Notes: a model not told the origin generated them from the letters alone. Numbered from the stretch's first letter, positions 26,001 through 40,509 are shown. The stretch is DNA of 64,000 nucleotides from Carassius auratus (GCF_003368295.1 NC_039256.1:16830991-16894990), one strand, 5' to 3'. Program-made: numbers and translations.

Positions 26001-27164
26001 CATGTGAAATATGGTCGTAGCAGACAAGATTTTAGATTTTGAGATGGAAAAGCAAGATTCTTGGCAAGGACGCTAAGAAATAAATTCAAGACTTCATGCT
26101 TTGTATAATTAATCATGACAGTAGGTCTTATTGTAGACCTTTGCACAGCCTATGGATTTTAATGAATACTGTACATGTGTCATTTGCTTTTTTTTATAAG
26201 CCTATACAATTTTTTTTCAATCCCTGAGAGCGCAGGATTTCAGTAGATTTGAAAGACCTTTAAAGGTGGTCCTCTAGTTGCTTTCTCTTTGTTTATAGTA
26301 ACCCAGGGGGCTCATTAGTCATACAGGCGTTCTTTAGAGACCTGACTGTTCGTGCCTCCGTGAAATGGCATACAGAGACAGTCGGTCTATGTGTTTACTG
26401 TAAATGTGTTTGTGTGTGTGTGTGGTCTAAAATGACTTTGATCATATTATTTCAGCCATAAAACATGTTTTCTGGTTCATTTACAAAAAATGATGAGCTC
26501 GTGTTAGCGTTTGGCTCTCATGCATGTTGAATGAGCTGCAGTGAAGGACGTTTGCGGTGTCTTTTAGCACTGAGAGGATACAAGCAACATCATTTGTTTG
26601 ATTTGAAAACCTGCTAAGGATAACGTTGAGATATTCTTACAAATTCAGCTCTTGAGACTGGTTGAACGCAGTTTGAGTGCTGCTGCCTCTCCTGGCTTTT
26701 CCTAAACAAAGCCAAACATATCGGATTAATTTTTCAGCGTGAATCACACACATTTTCAGAAATGGCCTGCCGAGATGCTGCGTGTTCAGCGGGAGTCTCT
26801 AGGGGCAAAAGGATTTGAGTGCTGGATCATAGAAATTAACAAGGCCTTCTGTTAATTTCTGCTCTCGCTGTGGAAGCGAACCTCTTCTAAGCTTTATGTG
26901 AGGTGTTTGTAACACAAGAATATGATGTCACCGCAATAAAAGGCTCTACGGTGCCAAATGTTTCATTATGTCACATCCTGTCCTTAGAGGACATTGTGCC
27001 ATCTTCCTTCTCAAGTGATTGTCATACATCTTTAGCACATTTTAAATTAGAATATTTGAATGCAATGCAGAAATGGAGTGTTAATAATGATTAATGCATA
27101 CTGGAGAAAGTGAGAGAGTTTGCCAATGTAAATGGATTTTTACTGTTTTAATAACTTTGAAGCC
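23002..27164. other. Intronic unique DNA, no exon seen
   Basis: Relatively GC-balanced from 23040 to 24050 with two minus-strand frames of 79 and 102 codons and no recognisable domain. AT-rich afterwards. No complete mobile element was identified. Confidence 0.5.
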
Positions 27165-27168
27165 TTAA

Positions 27169-27351
27169 AGGAATATTCCTGCTTATTTACAACTTAATGT
27201 TTATTTTAATCGTTTATTCGTGCCGCTGTCAGCTCGCCTCCAAGGCTTTCAGCAAATGCATTATGATGAAATTATTGCTGTGGTAATTGACACCATGCCA
27301 CAAATGCTTTCTTTAGACATTAAGTTGTAGTTAACCCCGAATATTCCCTTC
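27169..27351. mobile_element. Short terminal-inverted-repeat element (MITE)
   Basis: The left end AAAGGAATATTCCTG is followed by TTATTTACAACTTAATGT. The complement of the right end is AAGGGAATATTCGGG followed by TTAACTACAACTTAATGT. The long matching ends and roughly 180-bp size fit a small non-autonomous DNA transposon. Target duplication and class are unclear. Confidence 0.6.
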
Positions 27352-27544
27352 AGCTTCAGTCATGGTCTATACACAAGAAGTTGTTTCGGGTTTTAAAAAA
27401 AGACCTTTCTTTGAGTTTATGTTTTTATAAGTCTGTGAAGCTATTTACAACTAACCTCAGCAAGGTCAATTTTTTTTTTTTTTTTTTTTTTTTGATGATG
27501 ATATTTTCAAGTGTGAAAGTCATAGTTTGCATTGAGTTTTCTTT

Positions 27545-28314
27545 TTTTTTTTTACTCAAATGTTGAGTAAAAACAACATTACAAATGTTCCAAACTTGTA
27601 TGACTTTCTCTTTCTTTTGTTGAACACAAAATGGGAGTTCTGACGTTTCATAGTGACCACCAAAAAACAAGGAACAAGTCACCATAAAAGCACTTTGAAA
27701 GTACTTCATATGTCTTAACTTTTGTGTCAAGAAGGGGCTGAAATTGAAGTTATTTACTCAAACTCTTACACTTGACTAAAGATTATAAAAACAAATAAAT
27801 AAAAAAAGGCTATCAACAATTTCTGTAACCTCACTTTAAAATTGATTTTTTTTTTTTTTTTGTGGATTTTACTCCGACTTTGACATGAAAATCACAGTTA
27901 CTGCCGTTATGCTAGAGTCAAGAGTTATTAAGAGTTACAATAAAATGATGAAGCAGTTTTTAGAATCTATTCTTTTTTGGGGTCTCTTTTGTGTCAGGAA
28001 TAGACGGAAAAAGTTATTACCCTCTTTTGACGTCATTGACGCCAAATGTACCTTGCTTCTGAAATAACTCAACAGTATGACTATCTTGAATGGATAATGA
28101 TATTTCAGAGCTGCAGGAAGAAAAAAAAAACTAGTTTGACTAGTCATGACTACTATGAACCAGTGTGTTTCATAAAGTAAATCTTGTAGGCCAAAATAAA
28201 ATAGAATATACTTTCTCTTATTGTGTTCTATAAAAAAGATTTAAAGGTTCAGAACAACATGAGGGTGAATTTATATCAGGATGTTTAATTGTGGGTGAGC
28301 TATTTCTTTAAATG
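27545..28314. repeat. Broken copy or copies of the TAGTTCACCC family
   Basis: The segment 27585-27735 has CCAAACTTGTATGACTTTC and TTTTGTTGAACACAAAATG. The segment 28232-28314 has GAACAACATGAGGGTGAAT and ends GGTGAGCTATTTCTTTAA, the family's right end. Unrelated sequence lies between them, including a poly-T at 27847-27860, so the copy is interrupted or there are two fragments. Confidence 0.5.
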
Positions 28315-31300
28315 GGTCTGGAGTGTCCACCACGATCCAAGTAGGCAGACTCCCTGCCTGTAGATCGTGGTTTGCTGCTATTTTAAAAACAATTCCATTT
28401 TCAGCCCAGACTTTCACAGCTCAGAAAGATTTCTGTCTTGCTTTACTCAATGAAGCGTCTTCATTGAGAGCTCTATGAATCATCTCCTTTCTTCTTTCCC
28501 TGACTCACTGTGGTTACTCAAGACTTCACCATGCTGGGAAGAGTAGAGGTGTCCTGGCATTGTCTCATCTCAGTCTCCGTGCTTGGGCCACCTAATTACC
28601 CAGCCGAAAGCTGGTAAGCATGCGGCTTCACCCGATGATTCATTACAATAAATCTTGCACTGTTAGAAACATACGTTTCTCCAAACATTCAAATGCTCCG
28701 AATAGGAGGTGTTTTGATGCCAAATCAGGTTATGTATAGCTCAGGTGATAACAATTTCAGCCTCTCGTTCATGAATTAACCCAGAGTACAAAGCGCTTTG
28801 AGATTCACTGGTGCTTCACAAATGTACTCTATTATTGCTGTTTGGCTGAGGTAGACATATGGTGAAAAGCCTTTATTCAGTCTTTTTCAGAGATTGTGTT
28901 AAGGTTTTTAATGTGGTTTAAGTGTAACATTTTCGAAAGCAGGCTTGGCTGCTTTTTATTTAGTCAAGCCTTTTCAGTGTACACTCTTTCAGAGACAATA
29001 TGAGGAGGATAGTTTACTCGTACTGGTCAGTGTGGCAGCTGTAGAATGAAAGTCTTGTCTTCTAGTTGAAATGGCTTTTTTAAAATAGGAAATAGAAAAG
29101 AAAATTAAGTTAAGAAGTTAAATGTATGTCACATTTGATGTTAGATTTGTTTGCAGGTTTGACACTGTTGTCCTGTCCTAAACTCCATTTCCATTGGTTG
29201 AGATTAGCAAAGACTGGTGTTCTGATTGGCTAGCATTTAAGTGCCGCAGTCAGATTCTTATATTTGGTTGATGCTGTCTCTCAAATTTTATGTTCATACT
29301 CATAGCCGTTTTTATTTATAATGTTCTATAATAATTATACATTTTTATATACATTCTGCTCATCTAAGAATACTGAAGATAGATAGAATAATCTTTTGAT
29401 TTTTTTGATCAATCGTTTTGAAACTTAATCTTTACCCATTAGGCTCTTATAACATTTTATAGACTCATAATGCTGTCATTATGGGTTTTCGCCTCATTAA
29501 AAACAGCACCAATTTCTATTTATATGGAAAATCTAAATTACATTTCTGAGAGGTGTGGTATGACTGATTCAGATTTGCTTCAGGAGTTTTGTTGTTGTTT
29601 GGCTAAACACCACTCTGCCAGCAATGATAAATGACATTCTTGATTAATTCTGCTTTTTTCCCCCTTCCTCTCTTTTTGGGCCACTTCGTATCCTCAACAA
29701 CTCTCCTACTTGGATTTACTAGAAAGTAGCAAAAGATTTGTCTCAGCCAAACGTGAGAGATTTGTTCTGGGTTTAAAGGATAAGGAATTAAAAATTGGAC
29801 GCTGAAACAAGCAGGAATTAAATGCAAACCCTGTCATTTTTTATAAATGGTTTACGATTCCCTATAGGCCTCTCTCTTACATACTGTACAAGCTTCGGTC
29901 TTAGTCTAACAAGCACATCTTACCTTTCAGATTCTATTAGGTTAATCAATGCCATACATTAGCTGTCCTTATGCATTAGACGAGACAGTGTCTCATAGAC
30001 AGCAAGAGAGATGTAGGATAGTTGGCTTTATATTTCCTTTCTTGAGTAAATTTGTGCTTTTATCAAAGACCGTTTTTTTTTTTTTTTTTTTGTGATGAAA
30101 GCAGTTGCCTACAAACCATATCAGTTTTTTAATGAAAGGTATATAGCTTCACCTGGAGGAAAATTACATGTTTTTTTATTATTATTATTTATTAACTTCA
30201 GAACAGTTTCTATTTAAGATTTTACAGTATCCATTATTTGGCTGCAAAAGTAGTAAATAAATAACACCATTTCTAAGATTTAAGACCATATCAGAGTCAG
30301 CTCTTTAAATGTGTCAGATGGCATCGATATACACATCTGATTGTCTTCAGTTCTGTTATCTCTTGCCTGGTAGTTTTATCTAGATGCCAAAATATTGAGT
30401 TTTATGATTGGAATTGGAATTGATTTTAAGATTTCTCTGATTTTTGGTGTTTCTTAGTTATACTTACATGGTGCAGGGATGGGATCAGATGATGGCGCAT
30501 TTGATTGTATAACGTGGTGCTGTGTGTTTATCATATTGATATGACGTTGTATTTTAATGGTACTGAATCTTAAACAGAATCAGAACTCTGTAGGAATTTC
30601 CAGGAAACATCAGTCTGCCCAATTTTTCCAAATGTAACTATTTTGTTTATTTGATTCTTATCTCAGATTCCAATAAGAGTTTCAAACTCTCTGCTCCATT
30701 TCACACGCTGTTGCAATTCATTTCGCAGAACTTTGATTTTCCTGAAAAATTAGCACAGAAATGTCTGCAGATTGCATCTGTGCCTACTCAAAACAAATCT
30801 GCAGTTATCTTGTCACGGAGTTGAAGATCTTCAAATACGATCTAATTAAAACCAATGTTCTTCTTTAATGTGTGTCTTTTTAAGAAAGCATTAGATTATA
30901 CCTTTTCCTCTGAAGTTAAACAGTGATTTTAATGTTGAGCAATGTAATATGATCATTTGATTATGCAGTAAGTAAGTGAATGTTCCTGGAAACGTCTAAT
31001 CCTCTACTATACAGACAACCGCTTTTGGCAGAAGCACTCGAGAATCACTTGAGACTCGGGATCGCTTGATACGGAGAAATCCTTTTTTAAGGCGGCAAAA
31101 GAATAGTATAGCGTTGTTCTGCCATTCACATGTCATTCCCGTCTGCTTGGTTGAACAAAAACCAGTCATATTCCAGTCCATTTCCTCCCATGTTTCCCTC
31201 CAGATCTCTGGGACAGCAGGAGTCAACCCAACTCTTTCCCCTTAAAGAGCGACTAAAACATGTCTATGGTGCAATATCCCTCAAATGCTGAGATATGCCA

Positions 31301-32744
31301 TTTTTTCCTCACCTTAGAATTTTTCATTCTTGCAGATCACTTCGTGAGAAGGTGTTATTTGACAAAACATTAATCAACTCGGAGGTGTTTGATATATGCT
31401 GAGTCTTTGCTATCACCTCTTTCCAGGCCTTGTAGAAGCCGTCTTATCATATTAGCCAGCCACTAGACAAAATTGCCTATGTGTTCTTTTCACATGGCAT
31501 TAATTTTCCTTACAAAGGCTGTGCGCGGAAATAAATATATAAAAAGAATCCTGTCAATACAGAGAAAGGGCACACGTCTCTAATTTTGCCTGAATTCCCT
31601 CACTGTGTTGAACAAGTGAAGCTAACATTAGGCAAACTACGGGTCGTCTGGACCACCCCCTCCTTCGCCCGTCTTGTGTCCTCGACTCTCGGTCACACAA
31701 TTAGCTGTCCTGTTTGAAAAAGCTAGAACAAAGGTGATCCCTGCGAGCCAGAGTCGAAGGCAGTGACATGTGAGAAGGCTGGTGACACACTTATGGCTGT
31801 AGGCTGCTCTCTTGACCAGAGAAGTCGCTGGCTGTCAGTACACATCACTGTCTGGCATAGCACTAATGGAATTTCCTAATAGTGTTGGGTGGAACAAAGG
31901 GTAGATTTATGGGGGCGAAATCACAAAGATCCTCTCTATTAGAGCATCCGCCTTTTGTTTGTGCTAGCACACAAAGGTGTGGCCTCAGACATGGAACGAG
32001 ACGGGGACAGAGAGAGCGGAAGAGAGAGATACAGACAGGAAATAAGGAGTATGGGCGGGCTCAACCTCTAATTTTCTGTGGCAGTTTGCCCACAAGCTGA
32101 ATGTCTCGAAAAGCTCAAGCACAGGGATGCAGGTGCAGCCAAGCCAGTATAACATGGGTGTGGAAAACAAAGCATTAGTGCTATTTTTGTTAAAGGACTT
32201 TTTTAATGTTTTTCTCTAAACGGGACTTTAGAGGTGAAGTGTGCAAGTTCTGCAGCGATAGCAGCCATTTCCCCTTATTTTGAATTGTTCAGAAACCTCT
32301 TTAACCACTGGTTGAAACAGTTATTAAATAAACAGCAACTCCATTTGGTGCCACTAGTCGTGCTGACACTATTGCTTTTCTGTTAATAGCAACATGAAAT
32401 TACATATGCAATGCATTAATTACATTAATTTGTAGGCATATGTGATACAAGCAGACTGTTCTTGTACAATAAGTAAAAAAAAAAAAAATTGTCATACTGT
32501 CTTTGTGAAAAAAAATACAATAATACATGCAGTTATATATTATTTTAAAAATATTAGATATATTTTGTATTTTGTGTGTGTGTATGTATGTATGTATGAC
32601 TATGTATATAAAAGTATTCAGTTTCATTTTAAATAAATTTTAATTGAAGTAAAATGTTGATTCAGTAAGAGCCTGATTAAAGATAAATATCATTGTCTGT
32701 GTTTTATATTAATTTAGTGTTTTCTGTTTACAAATACTAAAGTT
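28315..32744. other. Intronic unique DNA, no exon seen
   Basis: Mostly unique sequence with poly-T at 30072-30091 and scattered A/T runs. The more GC-balanced part at 31000-32170 has short frames without domains. Confidence 0.5.
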
Positions 32745-32890
32745 CTTAGTTCATCATGTCATTCTAAACTTGTATGAATTTCTTTCTTCTGTAGAACATA
32801 AAAGAAGATAATTTGAGAATTCAAGAATTCAATTCATCAAAGTTGTCCTAAAACCAAAATGCCTTCTTGTCGTAAGACTATTTTGAACTT
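32745..32890. repeat. TAGTTCACCC family fragment
   Basis: Contains CATTCTAAACTTGTATGAATT and TCTTCTGTAGAACATAAAAG, characteristic of the left-centre of the family seen complete at 8649-9324. Confidence 0.45.
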
Positions 32891-33527
32891 TTTCTTTATA
32901 TACTTCAAATGTTGACTACTGTACTACCACATGCTTTATTCATAACATTTTTATTTACATTTTCACATTAATATTTTCAGGGTTAATTTACTGTCAGCTA
33001 TTAACAGCAGGTCTGTGAGAGAGCAAAACATACTGTGGCTTTATGTCGATGCGCACTTGATTATTAGACTACAATCTGTGGTCAGTATGAATATTGCATG
33101 TCATGTATTGAGTAATGAGACATTCAACATTCATTGACGACTGAATTTCAAATCCATAATGGTTTCACACATTGAACATTTAATGCCTGTGTAGTGGACA
33201 TTCATGTGGTGGTTGCTCTCCACTCTTTTAATGATACTCTTTATGTTGATCCACAATAGATGTCACATTCAGTGCTAATTGGATGAAAAGATGAGCTCAT
33301 TTGCTCAACATGTTACTGTTCTTGCACATTAATGGATCAGTGTATTAGTCTGTTACAACTGGGATAATGAATCGTAATGGTTGGATAAATGGTCTAGTGT
33401 GAGATTTGTATGTGTATGAGTATGTGTTCCATTACATTCCAGTACACATTTGTATCACATGGTCTGATCTAATACAATTGACTCATACTTGCAATTTTGG
33501 GGTTTGCTCATATTTTTTTTCTTATAC

Positions 33528-33528
33528 A

Positions 33529-33600
<72 letters not shown>
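33528..33600. repeat. (CATA)n-(TA)n compound microsatellite
   Basis: About seven CATA units followed by about 22 TA units. The frames over it encode Ile-Tyr and His-Thr repeats. Confidence 0.95.
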
Positions 33601-33603
<3 letters not shown>

Positions 33604-34010
33604 AGTTGTATTTTTCTCTCACTTTTTGTCGATCTCAAAAAAAAGAAAGAAACTCAGTTCTGCAATTCTTCTTCCTCTGTTTATAAGGGTGATTGGAGAG
33701 AATCCAGAGAAATGGCATAATGTTTGTTGCTAATTGGCATCCGGATAATGAATGCATAAAAAAGAAGTCTTGCAAAAGTAATGAATCAACTTGTCTCATT
33801 TGTTTCTTTCTCTCGTCTCTGCATGACAACGAGGGCTCTGAATATCATCACATTAATGCAGGTTTGTAAATGAGTTATAAACGAACCCCATTTCCATTAT
33901 CTGCTCGTCATTTGATTTCAGTATCTGAAAACGTCTGTAATCTCCATTAATGCATGAGTTGCTAACGTGAAGGTGATGCCTAAGAGGACTTCCACACTTC
34001 TGTTAATTTG

Positions 34011-34590
34011 AAGGAATAGTTCACCCAGCAATAAAGTTTAACCATTATTTATCCACTGAGTCATGTTGTTTTGAATGCATTTTTTCTCATGGAACAAAAA
34101 ATAGAACTTTATAAAAAATCAGTTCACATTGGCTTCAAAAAGGATGAAAAACATTATGAAAGACAACACAATTTCTTGTTACTTGAATAGTATACACAAA
34201 ATGTTTTAATTCTGTCATTAATTACCTTCATGTTTTTCCAAACCTGTAAGAAGTTTATTCATCTTTGAAACACAAATTAAAATATTTTTGATGAAATCTA
34301 ATGATGCAAAACAGCAAGGGAACTGCCATGTTCAAGGCCCAGAAATATAGTAAGGACATCATTAAAATAGTCCATGTGACGTCAGTGTTTCAAGCTTAAT
34401 TTTACGGAGCTACGAGAGATCTTTTTGTGTGCAAATAAAAAAATAAAATGACTTTATTCAACAATTTCTTCTCTTCCGTGTCAGTCTCTGCCACTAGTTC
34501 AGGAGAGTACCGTGATGCATGAGTTACATAAGGATTCAGCTTGATTTCAATTTTTTTTTCTTACAACATGAGGATAAGTAAATAATGCTG
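34011..34590. repeat. TAGTTCACCC family copy with a second related repeat
   Basis: Starts GAAGGAATAGTTCACCC at 34011 and continues with family sequence to about 34170. From about 34200 the order CCAAACCTGTAAGAAG, GTCCATGTGACGTCAGTG, TCAACAATTTCTTCTCTTCC follows another abundant cyprinid repeat. A right-hand terminus was not found. Confidence 0.5.
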
Positions 34591-36065
34591 AGAAACTTTC
34601 ATGTTACTGATGTTACAGTAGATGTATGATAAAAAAAATGAAAAAAAAAAAAAAAAAACATGAATTTAATCATCCTCAGTTTATGCAAGCATATGGCTGT
34701 GACTGCTAGCAACTCTTTAGTCATGAAAGTACATATTAAGATGATAGAATCTATTCGTACCCATCAACATCAAAGATATATACGGATGTTATCAATCTCA
34801 TAAAAACGCCTGATGTCAGCTGGTTTCATATTCGAAATCTGCACTCAGTTCTCATAACCGATTTACACTGTAAGTAGATGCTAAGATTATTCACGTATTT
34901 TGAATGAATGCAGCTGCCAACTTTTTTGTGCCGTTTTTACAGTTCATGCGAAAGCTTTGCATCACTTCATAGTTAAAGTGCCGAGCGAGTCGGGCATGAG
35001 CGCTCTAGATAAGAAATTCCAATTCCAGACATCTCCATATCTTGTTTAATCCCGAGAACTCTAGAAACATAAAGGAGGTTCAGAAGTAAGGAATTCTGTA
35101 TGGAAAGAAAGAAAGCTTAACAGTGGCCTACACTTCAAACTGGCTTTGCTGAAGCGACGTGGGATCTGCCATTTAGATGTGTGTTGAGATTGTCAAGCGT
35201 TGAACGGTAGCACAGAAGCTTTGCATTGTGAGCACTTTTCTGGGTTTCTACGCTTATAGCTTTTGCCACTCGTGTCACATCCCATCCAAGTCACGGTGGC
35301 AAAGTGTGTCGCCTCTGTTCTGCTGGGATGATCGAGGCATGGAATTACCACCTTACATCTACAAACCTGAATATTTGCCCATTTGCTGGCTGTCTGATGC
35401 ATATTGGACATAAAACTTGTTTGCAAAAACTTGAACATCTATCTATCTATTTCAGATAGCAAAACAAAAACAGTGGTCAGTCACTTTTACATGCTGATTT
35501 AAATGGGCGGTTTCTTGGTGAGAAAAACCTCAGTGTGGACCATGTTTTTGTTTTTTTTGTCAAAGGTCTGGCTACGTGAGGCTACACATGTGCCATTTCA
35601 TCCAAATCCTACTGGTTTATGTTTAATATCCAAGTAATACCCTCAATAGCTGGAACATATCGTGTTATTTCAGCCCAGTGTGGTCCTGCTGTGCTCGTGT
35701 GTCTATATCAGCATCTGGGCTGTCTTTGATGGCTGGTGTTTCAGCATGTTTCTGAAGTGTTATTCACATTCTCCTCCTTGTGCCTTTGTGGCCCATCTGT
35801 CTGTGTATGTGAATCTCGTTTTTCACATTTTCATTGTTTGTGAACATACTGCGAGGGGAATTATGCTGTCTGTGCTTTTGGTCATGTATTCCCGGGTTGC
35901 ATCAATGTGCTTTTGTGTGGTATTTTAAGAATTATGTTCAACTCAAATTATGCGATTTTACCATATCAAACAGAGACATAAGAAATGCAGTTCTTGAGTT
36001 ATATGGTACTTTGGAGACCAAAAGCGGATTGATTTTATACCCTTGTTAACTCTGTGTTAGTTTTG

Positions 36066-36425
36066 AACTCATATACAGTATACACTAGTGTACTCCGTAA
36101 TGTTTACAGAATTATTTTACTGATCATTGTGAACTTTATATAGTCAATATTGAACTAAATTCAAAATGTTTAGTGTTGATAATATTAATAATGTTTCTTG
36201 AATATCATATTAGCATATAAGAATGATTTCTGAATAATCGTGATTATCATGAAGACTGGAGAGATGATGATGAAAATTCTAAAAATGTTAAATATTTAGG
36301 TTGAAAACATTGTTTTCAAACATTGAAGTTATAATAATAATTAACTATTATTGTTTTGTTGTATTTTGTATCAAATAAATACAGAAGTGACTGCTTCTAC
36401 TTTTATCTGAGAGAGAACTTCAAGA
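36066..36425 (-). repeat. Interspersed repeat, family A copy
   Basis: In the opposite orientation to the copy at 4317-4600. It contains AGAATGATTTCTGAATAATC, GAAGACTGGAG and TATCAAATAAATACAG, which follow the family's known order. Confidence 0.5.
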
Positions 36426-37710
36426 ACATGAAAAAATCTTACCGTATAAAAAATTTTGACCTGCAGTAGACCTATGCAAAATATTTTCCCCCAAAACAGT
36501 GCTATCTAGATTGAGAATACACACCCTGCTAGTAACAGAAAACAGATATGTGATGTAACCTATTAACTATTTTAAAAAATAAATAAATAAATACACAAGA
36601 CTTTGATACGCTCTGCTTTACCTTTCTTCCTTTTTTAAAAGGAAAGAAAGGACTTTTGATATTTTATTGAGCATAGATGGAGGTGTGGTGGAACAGTGAA
36701 GTTTTGTCTTATATAGTTATTAATCAAAACAGTAATGCTAAAATCTGAATGTAATCAAATGTTTAAGTATATAAATAAGTATTTATTTATTAATTTTTAT
36801 ACCTCCGATATGATTTTTGATCAAGTTAAATACCCCTTATTCCCCATGTCTGTACACTAAGACAGAAGTAAGTATTTAAACACAATCGTTGTTAATCGTA
36901 GAGCTTGGCAACTCTAATTTTGCTGCTGGAAATGCAGGCTGATAAGATGAGGCTGAGCGCTGGTAATAATGGAATAGCATTGCAGGAACTCTTGACCCCA
37001 TGATAGAGGCCAGATGGGCTGATATACTAACCCCCTCTCCATCTCTCATTACTCTGTCCGATCACAGGGTTTCAGACACTCTCCCACTGCTGCTATCTCA
37101 CTATCTTTAATTTAAAAATGCAGCAGGACTGCTAGAGAGGGAGATAAATATCAGGACCGGCCGTCTGTCTTGTCTCAACATACATGTCTTGTTGAATGCC
37201 CTTTTATTTTTAACCTCTGGGCTCTAAATCAGCTCCAGCTCCTCTGCTGTTTCCATCTGATTGACTTCTGCTCATCATAGAGATGAAGAGAAGAGCTAAG
37301 AGAGACATTATGGTGGGTTTGCAGATTCATTTAGCTCTGGAGTACAGTCTTGGGGCTCCTCTACACATCCCAAATACCGTGAAAAAAAATATAACCGGAT
37401 CAGCACAAGATGCTTCAAGAATCTGTTTTCAGGGCTTGGATGAACTTCTTTATGAGGCTACTCAACTTTTAATATTTTGGCATCAGGGTGAAGGGGTTAG
37501 TCTTTTGGAAGTGATTTCAAGGAGAAGTGTTTCATTTCTAACCAGAATTGATGGAACGAATGCTTTCTTGTTATTTTTCTAATTTCTCTCCGAATGGCGA
37601 AACTAGTTATTTCTGCATATTATTAATTAAAGGTTTACCCTAAAATAACAAATGGTTATAATTTTTGTCATTACTTAGCCTCGTGTTGTTTTAAACTTGT
37701 GACTGCCATA

Positions 37711-37807
37711 CATGTTTTGATATTTATTTATTTATTTTTCAACAAAAAAGGTCAGGTAAAACAATGAAAATGTATTAATTATTGTTAATTGTTAATTATT
37801 TATTAAT

Positions 37808-37868
<61 letters not shown>

Positions 37869-38003
37869 TTTTTAATTAGCTTTAATTTCTCGTCATACAT
37901 TACATACATGTTTTGATATTTATTTATTTATTTTTCAACAAAAAAGGTCAGGTAAAACAATGAAAATGTATTAATTATTGTTAATTGTTAATTATTTATT
38001 AAT

Positions 38004-38068
<65 letters not shown>

Positions 38069-38120
38069 TTTTTTTTTTTTTTTTTTTTTTTAATTAGCTT
38101 TAATTTCTCGTCATACATTA
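37711..38120. repeat. Tandem duplication of a roughly 200-bp unit carrying (TA)n
   Basis: The sequence from CATGTTTTGATATTTATTT at 37711 to just before 37907 is repeated from 37907 onward. Both copies contain AAAAAAGGTCAGGTAAAAC, a (TA)n tract (37810-37860 and 38006-38064), a T run and TTAATTTCTCGTCATACATT. I see no base differences outside the TA and T tract lengths. Confidence 0.9.
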
Positions 38121-39930
38121 TCTTTTGTTTTTTGTTTAGTTTTATTTTTACGTTTTTCTAAGATCACCTTATGTCAGTGATGATTGACAGGAAATTATTC
38201 GGGAGAGAGATGAGAATGAGATCAGGATGCATAACAGACCAGGCCAGACTCAATATACTGTATGCACATGCACTGACTGCTGATATATTCTGAGTTCATA
38301 TCAAGTCAAGTTTATTTCCTGAAAGTAAGCAACTTTTTTCACATCAATTTGTTTTCAGGGTACAAAAAACTTAATTTTGTATAATATTGTTCTATTCATG
38401 AATATATGATCACAAAAATAAGCAAGAAACACAAGAATTCTGCCCTACATTTTGAAACAAAGGGCTTTGTGGAAGTGCATGAATTAGTTAAAACCATAAT
38501 AAATCTTACAATATAAACCGCTCTTGGCCATTCTCTGAAAAAAAACTCAAAAATAAAAAGTTGATCCGACACTGAACAGGGAAGATCTAATGTGACCAGC
38601 AGAATTGTTTAGTAACGCCCTGAAGGTCAAACCTTTTGTTGAGCTGTAAAACCGCATCTGTTTGCATTCAATATTGCCACTTGTCATTGTTGACCGTCAG
38701 TAAAGCTATTTCTAGGCAATGCAACACAATTTTCCTCTCTAACAGCCTGGAGCGTGGAGGCAGAGTGCAATTTATGTAAGCAGAATCGACGGGAATCAAT
38801 AGGATTTTCATCAGTGTTATGTTTTCATACTTCACAAGAGGCCCAGGCTGCCGTGAGGATAAATGATGCGCTATCAGTTCCATTGCGCTCCTCTCTTTCT
38901 ACACCCCCCCCCCCACCCCACCCCGTCCTCATCCATCCTTTCACTTTGTGCTCTAGCGACAAGATGAGTTTCATCACCGGAAAATAATCCACTTTACCGC
39001 TTTTCTCCATGTCGACTGCTGTCCAGTTTGTTAAAGAACATTTTAGAGGATTATTTTGTCTTTTGTTGGGCTTCGTTGCGTGTTATAGCTAGTGGTTTAG
39101 AAACTGCTGCTCAGATTTATAGTCTGTTTATTATCTGTGCATATCTGTATCGTTATATTTTCCACTAAAGCTTCAATTTCAGAAAGATTTTTTTTTTTTT
39201 TTTTTTGGTCTTAGTGAGTAGAATGCTCTAATGTGAATTGCTTCAAGACAGATATATTTTTGAATCAGCTAGCAACTAGTCAACTAATCTATTCTAAACA
39301 AGTCCCTAAATGGAGTATTTTCAGGTTTAGTAGAAGTGGTATTTGTGTAGTAATGTTCATTCCCATACAATAATAATAAATAAATAAAAAAAAAAAAAAA
39401 AATGTCAAAAAGCAAAAATGGAGGTCACGGAATCACTTACAATAGAAGTAAAGGAAGCCAGTTTTGTTGGATTTAAACAGAATTGTGACGCTTATAATTG
39501 TATAAAACATTTTCACATTTCACTTTTCAGCTAAAATTAACTAATGAATTATTGTAAAGTTGTTTAAATAAAAATTTTTACATTTATATTTTAGGGTTTG
39601 TGACCTTGCATCGTCATACTTTGTATTTTTATTTATTTATAAATTTTTTAATACTAAAACTATGTCAACACACATTTACATCTCGTGGCTATACTTTTGA
39701 TACTTTACTAAAATATTTTGGCCCCTTCAGTATTATTGTATGTGACTCTTTTGGATTTACATTATTATGCAGATGCTAACAATACATTTTATCTTGTACT
39801 ATGCTAAAAAATTAAATTTTCATTAAAAATCTAAAACTTACTAACCTCTTTCGAGCAATGGTTCTTGTTTCTCATAGCAACGATTATGTTTTATGTTCAT
39901 ATAATTCACCTTTTACCATAATCAGATATC
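38121..39930. other. Intronic DNA, no exon seen
   Basis: Unique sequence with a poly-C run at 38904-38914 and T or A runs near 39186-39206 and 39385-39402. Frames around 38754-39010 have no domain. Confidence 0.5.
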
Positions 39931-40248
39931 CCACAGAGCAAAGGTCAGCAACCTTTTCGGCATGACTTGCCATTTTAATTTCTTCTGGTTAACCACTGTG
40001 CATTCTGTATTTATACAGTACATATACACATTTTTAATGATACAATAAAAACAATAGGCCCATTTGATTTTCATGCAAATAGTTTCTGAGGATTTTTTCT
40101 TAAATCGTATTTTAAACTTTTCAAAAGTTTCTTGAATAACAGATATACAGTGCGACCATACTGAACATCACTGTATGTATGTGTGTGACAAGGCCAATGC
40201 AATAAAAGCGTTCAGTTTAATTACCGTTCTATATTATAGACGCGTGCC

Positions 40249-40270
40249 CACACACACACACACACACACA
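40249..40270. repeat. (CA)n microsatellite
   Basis: Eleven CA units inside the 39939-41012 element. Confidence 0.85.
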
Positions 40271-40509
40271 GATCTGAAATCGTGCTGTGCAAAAAGTAAC
40301 TTTCAGAAGCTTATAAACTTCTCAGCACTGCCACATGACTTTTATTAATCAATCATGAATTGCTCCCACTGATCTATATATATAATAGATCAGTGATTGC
40401 TACATTAAATTTATCCACAATGAGGGAGGTAAAATCACCATTTTTAAAGTAACTAAACTCAGCTTCATTGTTTGTAGAGAAAGAAACAGACGCAAACAGT
40501 TTACACAAC

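Noticed and set aside
33528..33600. Repeat array considered as CRISPR or satellite
   Set aside because: Units are 4-bp and 2-bp microsatellites without spacers, and the genome is clearly a vertebrate.
37283..37582. 99-codon plus-strand frame
   Set aside because: No recognisable domain, no polyadenylation or splice context, and codon use is not distinct from neighbouring DNA.
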